Positions 1-5,394 of a DNA stretch of 5,394 nt are shown here, piece after piece; positions within the stretch are counted from its first letter, which is position 1, and each line of letters starts with the position of its first letter. The stretch is from Anaerolineales bacterium (lineage in GTDB: Bacteria; Chloroflexota; Anaerolineae; Anaerolineales; DRMV01): contig WFVP01000295.1 of assembly GCA_015491595.1 (NCBI GenBank), positions 1 through 5,394 of the forward strand, in the 5' to 3' direction. The notes beneath the pieces were generated by a model that worked only from the letters and a program-made list of their open reading frames with translations, did no database searches and was not told the DNA's origin. The position numbers and the translations under genes are program-made.

Positions 1-45
1 CATGCAGCCCAGCCGGGCGTGTTCAAGGTGCTGCTGGCGCCATAA
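1..45 (+). CDS. C-terminal end of a possible zinc-type dehydrogenase (partial)
   Basis: Frame 1 is open from the first base and ends at TAA (43-45), giving the 14-residue tail HAAQPGVFKVLLAP. The closing pattern, a proline-glycine turn followed by a short hydrophobic strand and a final proline (PGVFKVLLxP), resembles the C-termini of medium-chain zinc-dependent alcohol, threonine or sorbitol dehydrogenases. That resemblance is from memory, and 14 residues cannot prove a family. A strong intrinsic terminator begins within 10 bases of the stop, which supports this being a real gene end. The stop codon shares its adenines with the A-tract that becomes the U-tract of the opposite-strand terminator. 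Confidence 0.5.
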   Translation, partial: HAAQPGVFKVLLAP

Positions 46-83
46 AAAGCGAACGGCACCCCAATTTGGGGTGCCGTCTTTTT
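44..83. terminator. Bidirectional intrinsic terminator shared by convergent genes
   Basis: A perfect 10-bp stem pairs 53-62 with 68-77 (ACGGCACCCC / GGGGTGCCGT) around a 5-base AATTT loop. On the plus strand it is followed by C and then five T (79-83), which terminates the gene ending at 45. On the minus strand the same stem is followed by TCGC and then five T (complement of A44-A48), which terminates the tRNA-Glu transcript. All of this is read directly from the sequence. The stem lies 8 bp beyond the tRNA 3' end, a normal distance for a tRNA terminator. Confidence 0.9.
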
Positions 84-85
84 CA

Positions 86-158
86 TGCCCCCACGGGGAT
101 TCGAACCCCGGTCTCGGCCTTGAGAGGGCCGCGTCCTAGTCCTCTAGACGATGGGGGC
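86..158 (-). tRNA. trnE: tRNA-Glu (anticodon CUC)
   Basis: On the minus strand 158 to 86 folds into a complete 73-nt cloverleaf. The acceptor stem is GCCCCCA/TGGGGGC with discriminator A (complement of T86). The D arm has GTC/GAC and a GG-containing loop. The anticodon stem CGGCC/GGCCG encloses the loop CTCTCAA, so the anticodon is CUC (124-122), reading GAG codons. The T arm is CGGGG/CCCCG with loop TTCGAAT. The 3' CCA is not encoded (the next bases are TGA), so a tRNA nucleotidyltransferase must add it. The body resembles bacterial tRNA-Glu. Its own promoter lies just upstream and a hairpin terminator just downstream, so it looks like a single-gene transcription unit. Confidence 0.96.
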
Positions 159-173
159 TTCCAGGCGCTCCCC

Positions 174-202
174 ATTATAGCCAAAGGTGGGGAGGACGTC
201 AA
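174..202 (-). promoter_or_regulatory. Sigma-70-type promoter of tRNA-Glu
   Basis: On the minus strand a perfect -10 box TATAAT occupies 179-174. A -35 box TTGACG (5 of 6 matches to TTGACA) occupies 202-197, with a 17-bp spacer between. Transcription should start near 169-167, about 10 nt before the mature tRNA 5' end at 158. The bases just after the -10 (GGGGAGCG) form a GC-rich discriminator, a known hallmark of stable-RNA promoters under stringent control. The -35 box overlaps the permease stop codon TGA (201-199). Box matches and spacing are read directly; activity is inferred. Confidence 0.8.
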
Positions 203-1692
203 TCAACGGATGGGGTCGAAGGGGAATTCCCTCCGTTGCGCATCCGCACCAGGTAGCCGTAGTAAAGGCCCACACCGGCGACAATCCACAAGAGGGTGGC
301 GTACCAGGCCAGGGGGCTGACCTCGAACAGGTGCCCGGCCAGAAAGCCCTGAATGAGCACCGCGGCGATGGGGAGATAGGGCACCAGGGGGACCCGGAAG
401 GGGCGCGGCAGGTCGGGGTGCGTCTTGCGCATGCGAATCAGGGTGATGTTGGTGAGCAGGAAGAGCATCAGGAAGGTCAGGGACGCCCCGCTGCCCACGT
501 CCTCCACCGGCAGGGCCACGCCCATGAAGGCGATGAGGAGCGCGCTCATGAGAATGGCCCAGTGGGGGGTGCGGGTCTTGGGATGCACCCGACCGAAGAA
601 ACGGGGCAGGTCCCGCCCCCGTCCCATGGCGAAGGAGACCCGGGAGCTGGAGTACACCGTCGCGTTCAGGGCCGAGGTGGTGGAGGCCAGGCCGCCCACC
701 AGCATGAGCACCCGACCGTAGGGCATGATGAACTCGGCGATGCGCACCATGCCCCGTTCGCCGAACTGGGCCAGGTACTTCCAGGGCTCCATGCCCAGGG
801 TCTGCTGCACCGGCACTCCCACGGCCACGAAGGCCACCAGCAGGTAGATGGCCACCACGATGGCGATGGACAGGAAGATGGCCCGGGGCAGGTTTCGTTC
901 CGGATGGTGGAGCTCCTCGCCCGTCTGGGCGATGATTTCGTAGCCTTCGAAGGCCACGAAAGTCAGGCCCATGGCCGCGAACACCCCCGCCCATCCGTTG
1001 GGCAGGGCGGGGCGGAAGTTCTCCCACACCAACGCCGCGGTGGGCGCTTCCATCATGGCCTTGATGCCGAAGCCCACAATGGTAAGCAGGATGGCCACTT
1101 TGGTGATGGTGACGATGTTCCCCACCAGCCCGGTCTCCGAGGCACCTTTGAAGTTGATGAACGCGAAGATGGCCACCACGAGGAGCACCAGACCCTTGAT
1201 GAGCCACTCGCCGGGCGCCAGACCCAGCCATCCGGGGGTCCAGTCAATGGAGACACCTGCAATCTCCATAAGCTCCACGAAGAAGGTCGCGAACAGTACC
1301 GCGTAGAGGCTGCAGGCCACGGAATGGCTGAACCAGGAAATCCAGCCCGAGAAGAACCCCCAGAAGCGGGACAGGCCCTCCCGCACCCAAAGGTAACCGC
1401 CTCCGGCCTCGGGCATGGCCGCACCCAGTTCGGCATAGGTGAGCCCCGTCAGGCTGGTGACGATGCCGTTGAGCAGGAAGGCGATGAGCAGGCCCACCGG
1501 GCCCGCCTTCCCCGCGGCGATGCCGGTGAGGCCGAAGATGCCCGCACCGATCATGGCCCCGACGCCAATCATGGTGGCTTCCGTGAGGCCCAGACTGCGT
1601 TTGAGTTCGTGCACCTCTTCCTCCAGAGCGGTCACCGCCAGGGATGATGCGGCCGAGGAAGGAGCGGGCTGCCAAGAGGGAGACGTAGACAT
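199..1692 (-). CDS. APC-superfamily amino acid permease
   Basis: This 497-residue integral membrane protein matches the amino acid-polyamine-organocation transporter family (AA_permease_2 type), which imports amino acids or related amines, usually by proton coupling or exchange. A soluble N-terminal stretch (residues 1-36) precedes TM1, which carries the substrate-binding pattern GAMIGAGIF (45-53). YAELGAAMPEAGGGY (86-100) is the typical TM2/TM3 loop. FVAFEGYE (245-252) in TM6 is followed by ELHHPERNLPRAI (260-272), the usual loop. A C-terminal PDLPRPFRVPLVP stretch (426-438) precedes the last two helices. About 12 hydrophobic segments are present, the normal number and length for the family. 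No C-terminal universal-stress domain is fused. The start at 1692 was chosen because GGAGGTG (1707-1701) lies 8 nt upstream. An in-frame ATG at 1725 would add 11 residues but has a weaker, closer ribosome site. The substrate cannot be deduced from sequence alone. Its stop is 40 bp upstream of tRNA-Glu, and no terminator separates them. Confidence 0.93.
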   Translation of the reverse strand: MSTSPSWQPAPSSAASSLAVTALEEEVHELKRSLGLTEATMIGVGAMIGAGIFGLTGIAAGKAGPVGLLIAFLLNGIVTSLTGLTYAELGAAMPEAGGGYLWVREGLSRFWGFFSGWISWFSHSVACSLYAVLFATFFVELMEIAGVSIDWTPGWLGLAPGEWLIKGLVLLVVAIFAFINFKGASETGLVGNIVTITKVAILLTIVGFGIKAMMEAPTAALVWENFRPALPNGWAGVFAAMGLTFVAFEGYEIIAQTGEELHHPERNLPRAIFLSIAIVVAIYLLVAFVAVGVPVQQTLGMEPWKYLAQFGERGMVRIAEFIMPYGRVLMLVGGLASTTSALNATVYSSSRVSFAMGRGRDLPRFFGRVHPKTRTPHWAILMSALLIAFMGVALPVEDVGSGASLTFLMLFLLTNITLIRMRKTHPDLPRPFRVPLVPYLPIAAVLIQGFLAGHLFEVSPLAWYATLLWIVAGVGLYYGYLVRMRNGGNSPSTPSVD

Positions 1693-1700
1693 GATGACCT

Positions 1701-1707
1701 CACCTCC
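1701..1707 (-). promoter_or_regulatory. Ribosome binding site that sets the permease start
   Basis: The minus strand reads GGAGGTG, near-perfect complementarity to the 16S rRNA tail, 8 nt before the ATG at 1692. The upstream alternative ATG at 1725 has only AGGTGG about 3 nt away, too close to be ideal. This favours the shorter 497-residue protein. Confidence 0.75.
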
Positions 1708-1752
1708 AGAGTCAGGTTCGTCCATACACCACCTGCCGGAACGCGGTTTTCA

Positions 1753-1795
1753 GGCGTTCGGCTTGTACACCAATATGTCAACGAGGACAAGTATA
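1753..1795 (-). promoter_or_regulatory. Candidate promoter region of the permease gene
   Basis: This is the AT-richer patch of the divergent intergenic region. On the minus strand TTGTCC (1790-1785) and TACAAG (1767-1762) are 17 bp apart, each matching 4 of 6 consensus positions. That would place a start near 1755 and a leader of about 60 nt. A perfect -35 hexamer TTGACA (1781-1776) is also present but has no acceptable -10 box 16-18 bp downstream. TATACT (1795-1790) is a good -10 box with a poor -35. One of these probably drives the permease, but the sequence does not decide which. Confidence 0.3.
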
Positions 1796-1859
1796 GTCCA
1801 AATCCGCCCGGGTGGCACAAGAACTCGGGCCAATCAGGCCGAAAGTCACGCCCTTGGGG

Positions 1860-1865
1860 TACAAT
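1860..1865 (+). promoter_or_regulatory. Candidate -10 box for the YtxH-M19-kinase cluster
   Basis: TACAAT matches 5 of 6 positions of the sigma-70 -10 consensus and sits 37 bp before the ATG of the YtxH-like gene. Transcription would start near 1872, giving a leader of about 30 nt. No recognisable -35 hexamer lies 16-18 bp upstream, so an activator or another sigma factor might be needed. The call is tentative. Confidence 0.35.
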
Positions 1866-1902
1866 TTGAATCCAGCACCCAAGATGTCAGAGGAGGTGTT
1901 GC

Positions 1903-2115
1903 ATGGCTCGTCTGGGCGCGTTTTTCCGGGGATGGACCACCGGTCTGCTCATCGGGGTCGCCCTCGCTTTGCTCTTCGCTCCGTCCCGTGGAGAGGAGAC
2001 CCGTATGCGTTTCCAGGAAAGCCTACGGGCTGCCTGGGAGGACATCCGACGGGCGGCCGAGGAAGAGCGTCAACGCCTGGAGGAAGAGCTCAAGCGTCTG
2101 CGGGGGGAAGCTTGA
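1903..2115 (+). CDS. YtxH-like small membrane protein
   Basis: This 70-residue protein has the YtxH family layout. A short N-terminal hydrophobic helix (about residues 9-26) with small-residue spacing (GLLIGVALALL) is followed at once by LFAPSRGEETR (24-34), the signature LLFAPxxGxxxR. A charged, heptad-like helix rich in Glu, Arg and Leu (36-67) would form a cytoplasmic coiled coil. Bacterial relatives are often called general stress or gas-vesicle-like proteins, but their molecular role is poorly defined. The start is well supported: AGGAGGTG (1891-1898) lies 4 nt before the ATG. It is the first gene of a plus-strand cluster, with 60 bp and no terminator before the M19 hydrolase. Its codon bias and GC content look like its neighbours. 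Family assignment is confident, function unknown. Confidence 0.85.
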   Translation: MARLGAFFRGWTTGLLIGVALALLFAPSRGEETRMRFQESLRAAWEDIRRAAEEERQRLEEELKRLRGEA

Positions 2116-2163
2116 GGTCGAGGCTGCACGTTGCCCGGAAACCGTGAACCGTCGCCGACTCGC

Positions 2164-2168
2164 GGAGG
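2164..2168 (+). promoter_or_regulatory. Ribosome binding site that sets the M19 hydrolase start
   Basis: GGAGG (2164-2168) lies 7 nt before the ATG at 2176 but only 1 nt before the in-frame ATG at 2170. Correct spacing therefore favours 2176, giving the N-terminus MYPIIDAHED. A TTG further upstream at 2131 would add 15 residues that do not look like the family. Confidence 0.7.
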
Positions 2169-2175
2169 CATGTCC

Positions 2176-3279
2176 ATGTACCCCATCATCGACGCCCACG
2201 AAGACCTGGCGTGGAACATCCTCACCTTTGGACGGGATTACACCCAGGATGCCCATGCCATCCGGGCCCGGGAGCGGGAGACCCAGAGCCTCGCGCCCCA
2301 CGTCAACGGGGATACCCTGCTGGGTTGGCCCCAATACGTTCAGGGCGGCGTGGTGGCCGTATTCGCCACCCTGTTCGCGGCCCCGGTCCGCCGGAAGGGC
2401 GGAGCGTGGGACCGCCTGGTCTATGCCACGCCTGAGGAGGCCCGTCGGCTGTACGACGCCCAGTGGCAGGCCTACCGGCGGTTGGTTGAGGAGCACCCGG
2501 ACCGGTTCCGCCTGCTCACCACCCGGTCGGCATGGGAGGTCCACTGGCAGCAGGTCACCCGACGCCTGGGCGAGTCCCATCCCGTCGGCCTGGTGCTCCT
2601 GATGGAGAACGCGGAGGCCATCGAGACCCCGGACCATCTGGCCGAGTGGTACCGCCGTGGCCTGCGTATCCTGGGACCCGCATGGGCCGGCACCCGATTT
2701 TGCGGCGGCACCGGTGAACCGGGCCCCATGACCGACGAAGGACGTCGTCTGCTGCGGGAAATGGCGCCGTGGAACCTGGGGCTGGACATCAGCCACATGG
2801 ACGAGCCCGCCGCGCTGGAAGCCCTGGACACGTATCCCGGTCCGGTGCTGGCCAGCCATGCCAACCCCGGGGGGTTGTTGAAGGACGAGGGCAATCGCCA
2901 CCTTTCGGACAGCGTCCTGCGACGCCTCTTCGAGCGGGATGGCGTGGTGGGCATCGTCCCGTACAATCGCTTCCTGGTTGCGGGCTGGCGTCCCTCGGAC
3001 GGCAAGGACGCGGTTTCCCTGCAACGGGTGGCCGAGATGATCGATTACGTCTGCCAGATGGCGGGGAACGCGCGGCACGTGGGCATCGGCTCGGATTTCG
3101 ACGGCGGTTTCGGACAGCAACACGTGCCCGCGGAAGTGGACACCATCGCGGACCTGCAGCGGCTGGCCCCGTTGCTCCGGGACCGAGGATACACCGAAGA
3201 CGACCTGAAGGCCATCTTCGCGGACAACTGGAAACGTTTGCTCCTCCAAATCCTCCCCGAGGAAGCGCCCCGTGACTGA
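2176..3279 (+). CDS. Peptidase M19 (renal dipeptidase-like) metallohydrolase
   Basis: The 367-residue protein has the amidohydrolase-type metal site of the M19 membrane dipeptidase family, which hydrolyses dipeptides using two zinc ions. Visible ligands are His8 and Asp10 in DAHEDL, Glu144 in LLMEN, His207 in DISHMD and His228 in ASHAN. Also present are Arg241 in NRHLSD, the substrate-carboxylate arginine position, and Asp307 in GIGSDFDGG. The C-terminal RGYTEDDLKAIFADNWKRL (338-355, gapless) is also typical. An unusual point: the segment that normally reads LTHxxN, carrying the substrate-binding histidine (His152 of human DPEP1), reads LGPAWAGTRFCGGTGEPGP (166-184). By ungapped hand alignment Trp170 sits at the His position. 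No signal peptide or lipobox is seen, so it is probably cytoplasmic. The last codons overlap the kinase start by 8 bp. The family is secure; the substrate, dipeptide or otherwise, is not established. Confidence 0.9.
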   Translation: MYPIIDAHEDLAWNILTFGRDYTQDAHAIRARERETQSLAPHVNGDTLLGWPQYVQGGVVAVFATLFAAPVRRKGGAWDRLVYATPEEARRLYDAQWQAYRRLVEEHPDRFRLLTTRSAWEVHWQQVTRRLGESHPVGLVLLMENAEAIETPDHLAEWYRRGLRILGPAWAGTRFCGGTGEPGPMTDEGRRLLREMAPWNLGLDISHMDEPAALEALDTYPGPVLASHANPGGLLKDEGNRHLSDSVLRRLFERDGVVGIVPYNRFLVAGWRPSDGKDAVSLQRVAEMIDYVCQMAGNARHVGIGSDFDGGFGQQHVPAEVDTIADLQRLAPLLRDRGYTEDDLKAIFADNWKRLLLQILPEEAPRD

Positions 3280-3922
3280 ACCAGCGACCTTCCGTCGGCC
3301 CTTCTATCTCGTGGTGGAAGGGGTCATCGGGGTGGGGAAGACCTCCCTGACCCAGCGCCTGGCCCAGCTCTTCGAGGCCGAGGCCCTGTACGAACCCGTG
3401 ACCGAGAACCCCTTTCTCGCCCGGTTCTATCAGGACCCCGAGCGTTACGCTTTTCCGACGCAGATTTTCTTTCTGGTAACCCGGTACCGGCAACTGGCGC
3501 GCCAGGTCCGGCCCCTGTTGCAGGAGGGACGGTCCGTGGTGGCGGATTACGGTTTCCTCAAGGACCCCATCTTCGCCCGGTTGAACCTGCAGGGGGACGA
3601 GTGGGATGTGTACTGGCAGCTGTACGAGACCCTGGACGAGCGCCTTCCCCAGCCGGACCTCATCGTCTATCTGCGGGCGCCTCTGGACCAGATTCTACGG
3701 CACATCGCCCGGCGGGGGCGGGAGTTCGAGCGCCATATCCCCCGGGAGTATCTGGCCCGCTTGGCCCAGGCCTACGACGAGGTCCTGGACCCTCGCAAAC
3801 GGGACGACGTGCTGGTGCTGGATACCACGGGGTTGGATTTCGTACACCGCTCCCGGGATTTGCAGACGTTGGTCGCAGCCATTCGCCAGGCCCTGGCCCG
3901 ACGCCTGTTGTTCCCGGCCTGA
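3272..3922 (+). CDS. Deoxynucleoside kinase (dCK/dGK family)
   Basis: This 216-residue protein transfers the gamma phosphate of ATP to the 5'-OH of deoxynucleosides, the first step of deoxynucleotide salvage in the cytoplasm. The P-loop is GVIGVGKT (17-24). Glu41 in YEP corresponds to the catalytic glutamate region of the family. QIFFLVTRYRQL (64-75) contains the substrate-site Gln and Arg pattern. ADYGFLKD (91-98) stands where animal enzymes have D/E-R-S. The LID region is RRGREFE (147-153). The length is normal. Translation starts at GTG (3272), with GAGGA (3259-3263) 8 nt upstream, inside the end of the M19 gene. The start overlaps that gene by 8 bp, suggesting translational coupling. Base specificity (purine or pyrimidine) cannot be read from the sequence. 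The gene ends 15 bp before the convergent ftsK stop. Confidence 0.92.
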   Translation: MTEPATFRRPFYLVVEGVIGVGKTSLTQRLAQLFEAEALYEPVTENPFLARFYQDPERYAFPTQIFFLVTRYRQLARQVRPLLQEGRSVVADYGFLKDPIFARLNLQGDEWDVYWQLYETLDERLPQPDLIVYLRAPLDQILRHIARRGREFERHIPREYLARLAQAYDEVLDPRKRDDVLVLDTTGLDFVHRSRDLQTLVAAIRQALARRLLFPA

Positions 3923-3937
3923 TGGGAGCCGGGGGCG

Positions 3938-5394
3938 TCACGTTTCGCCTTCGTCCGAGGAGGCGTTGGCTTCCCCCAGGTGGAAGGGCGTGCCGGGTTC
4001 CACCAGCACCACCCGCTCCCGACTGCCTTCTTCCGCGGGTCCCACGATGCCCAAACGTTCCAGCTGCTCCATGATGCGAGCCGCGCGGGGATAGCCGATG
4101 CGCAACCGCCGCTGCAACAGGGACGTGTGGGCCCGCTGGGTTTCGATGACGATGCGGGCCGCTTCCTCCAGCAGCGGGTCCCATCGCTGGACCTGTTGCT
4201 CGCCGGTCAACAGGGCCTCCCAGGGTGCCTCTTCTCGCCCCGGGCCTTCGGGAAGGGTCTGTTTCCAGAAGTCCACCACCCGTCGGATTTCCTGCTCGCT
4301 GACGAAGGGGCCCTGCACCCGAAGGGGCGCCGGGGCATCGGGCGGCAGGAAGAGCATGTCGCCCCGCCCCAGCAGGGTTTCGGCCCCCGGCTGATCCAGG
4401 ATGACCCGGCTGTCCACCGAGGAGGCCACTTGAAAGGCGATGCGGGCGGGGAAGTTGGCCTTGATAAGCCCCGTAATCACGTCCACCGAAGGGCGCTGGG
4501 TGGAGACGACCAGGTGGATGCCCGTGGCCCGGGCCAGTTGCGCCAGACGCACCAGCGCGAATTCCGTTTGCTCCGGCGCCTGGACCATGAGGTCCGCCAG
4601 CTCGTCAATGACCACCACCAGGTAGGGAAGCCGCTCTTCCTCGCCCTGGCGGGCCTGCCGGTTCCGGTAGGCCATGATGTCCCGCACGCGGGCCTTTTCG
4701 AAGAGGCGGTATCGACGCTGCATTTCGGCCACGACCCACTGCAGGACCCCCTGCACCCGTTTGGGCTCCACTTCGACACGGCCCAACAGGTGGGGGAGGC
4801 CCTGGAACCGGTTCATCTCCACCCGCTTGGGGTCGATGAGGATGAGTCGCAGGTCTTGGGGCGAGAGGTTCATGATGAGGGTGAGGATGAGGGCCTTGAG
4901 GAAGATGGATTTTCCCGAACCGGTGGTGCCTGCCACCAACAGGTGAGGCATGGCCCGCAGGTCGGCCACCACCACGTCTCCGGCGACGCCCCGTCCCACG
5001 GCGATGGTGAGAGGGCTGCCCACCTTCTGGAACTCCGGACTCGTCAGCAGGGGGCGCAGGCGAACCAGGGTGGCTTTGGGGTTGGGGATTTCAATGCCCA
5101 GATACGGGCGACCGGGCACCGGGGCCTGAATGCGCAGCCGTTTTACGGCCAGGGCCAGGGCCAGGTCCCGACGCAAGCCCACGATTTTCGCCACCCGGAC
5201 TTTCTGGCGTTTCACCGTGCCGTCGGGGAGGGTGCGCTCCATGTACCCGGGCTCGATGGCGAACTGGAGGACCGAAGGCCCCACCTGGACCCCCACCACC
5301 CGGGCGGGAACGCCGAATTCCTGCAGGGTCTCTTCGATGCGCTGGCGGACTTCCTGGATGTAGGCGGTATCCGCGCGTCCCTTCTCTTCAGGGT
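3938..5394 (-). CDS. ftsK: DNA translocase FtsK, C-terminal 484 residues (5' end outside window)
   Basis: The frame is open through the right edge, so the gene is cut there; no start is claimed. Numbering from the first whole codon at 5392, residues 1-110 match the alpha domain (IEETLQEFGVPAR, then GPSVLQFAIEPGY). The beta RecA-like motor follows, with Walker A GTTGSGKS (155-162; bases 4930-4907), Walker B LVVVIDELADLM (258-269) and the STQRPS sensor loop (297-302). A gamma winged-helix domain (about 404-462) contains TSLLQRRLRIGY, which in known FtsK proteins reads KOPS DNA and contacts XerD. FtsK is a hexameric ATP-driven pump that moves chromosome ends through the division septum and activates dimer resolution. 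The N-terminal membrane anchor would be encoded beyond 5394. A short acidic tail (ANASSDEGET) follows the gamma domain. Archaeal HerA or conjugative TraB-like ATPases are excluded by the gamma domain. Confidence 0.96.
   Translation of the reverse strand, partial: PEEKGRADTAYIQEVRQRIEETLQEFGVPARVVGVQVGPSVLQFAIEPGYMERTLPDGTVKRQKVRVAKIVGLRRDLALALAVKRLRIQAPVPGRPYLGIEIPNPKATLVRLRPLLTSPEFQKVGSPLTIAVGRGVAGDVVVADLRAMPHLLVAGTTGSGKSIFLKALILTLIMNLSPQDLRLILIDPKRVEMNRFQGLPHLLGRVEVEPKRVQGVLQWVVAEMQRRYRLFEKARVRDIMAYRNRQARQGEEERLPYLVVVIDELADLMVQAPEQTEFALVRLAQLARATGIHLVVSTQRPSVDVITGLIKANFPARIAFQVASSVDSRVILDQPGAETLLGRGDMLFLPPDAPAPLRVQGPFVSEQEIRRVVDFWKQTLPEGPGREEAPWEALLTGEQQVQRWDPLLEEAARIVIETQRAHTSLLQRRLRIGYPRAARIMEQLERLGIVGPAEEGSRERVVLVEPGTPFHLGEANASSDEGET

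Noticed and set aside
1000..1007. GGGNAGGG octamers resembling KOPS at 1000-1007, 4250-4257 and 5225-5232, all on the plus strand
   Set aside because: In DNA of this GC content about one such octamer per strand is expected by chance in a window this long. Three on one strand is not convincing without genome-wide skew.
187..1647. A 486-codon open frame on the plus strand opposite the permease
   Set aside because: It is antisense to a clear membrane transporter and is rich in His, Gly, Glu and Gln, the expected mirror of hydrophobic codons in GC-rich DNA. It has no recognisable domain.
1762..1791. Inverted repeat CTTGT ... ACAAG in the divergent region
   Set aside because: Only 5 bp per arm with about 20 bp between and no extension of the pairing. 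This is easily a chance match.
2023..3249. A 408-codon open frame on the minus strand opposite the M19 gene
   Set aside because: The plus strand encodes a complete M19 hydrolase with all metal ligands. The antisense frame shows no domain and is explained by high GC content.
3923..3937. Possible terminator between the convergent kinase and ftsK genes
   Set aside because: Only 15 bp separate the stop codons, and there is no hairpin or T-run. Termination, if any, lies within the opposing genes or is factor-dependent.

Overview
The window is ordinary, densely packed bacterial chromosome of high GC content (roughly two thirds by eye). The tRNA gene lacks an encoded CCA. The M19-type hydrolase and the deoxynucleoside kinase resemble forms I associate with Chloroflexota (Anaerolineae-like, possibly thermophilic). 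That placement rests on remembered protein style only and is a weak inference. I see no prophage, insertion sequence, CRISPR array or other mobile element.

Left part (1-1692). The last 14 codons of a plus-strand gene, possibly a zinc-type dehydrogenase, end at 45. They converge on a minus-strand tRNA-Glu(CUC) gene at 86-158. One perfect 10-bp hairpin between them has a T-run on each strand and can terminate both. Upstream of the tRNA on the minus strand is a complete APC-superfamily amino acid permease (199-1692). The tRNA appears to have its own near-consensus sigma-70 promoter, whose -35 box overlaps the permease stop codon.

Middle part (1693-3922). A 210-bp divergent intergenic region separates the permease from a plus-strand cluster of three genes. 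These are a 70-residue YtxH-like membrane protein, an M19 (renal dipeptidase-like) metallohydrolase, and a deoxynucleoside kinase. The hydrolase and kinase overlap by 8 bp, which suggests translational coupling. The first gene lies 60 bp upstream with no terminator between, so all three are probably one operon.

Right part (3938-5394). The minus strand carries the C-terminal 484 residues of the DNA translocase FtsK, with motor core and gamma winged-helix domain. Its 5' end lies outside the window. It converges on the kinase with only 15 bp between stop codons.

How the genes relate: the permease imports amino acids or related amines, FtsK acts in chromosome segregation, and the kinase salvages deoxynucleosides. 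The biochemical link between the M19 hydrolase and the kinase is not evident from sequence. No wholly new system is apparent. The points most worth a second look are the atypical M19 active site, the kinase with a DY motif in place of D/E-R-S, and the compact promoter/terminator arrangement around tRNA-Glu.
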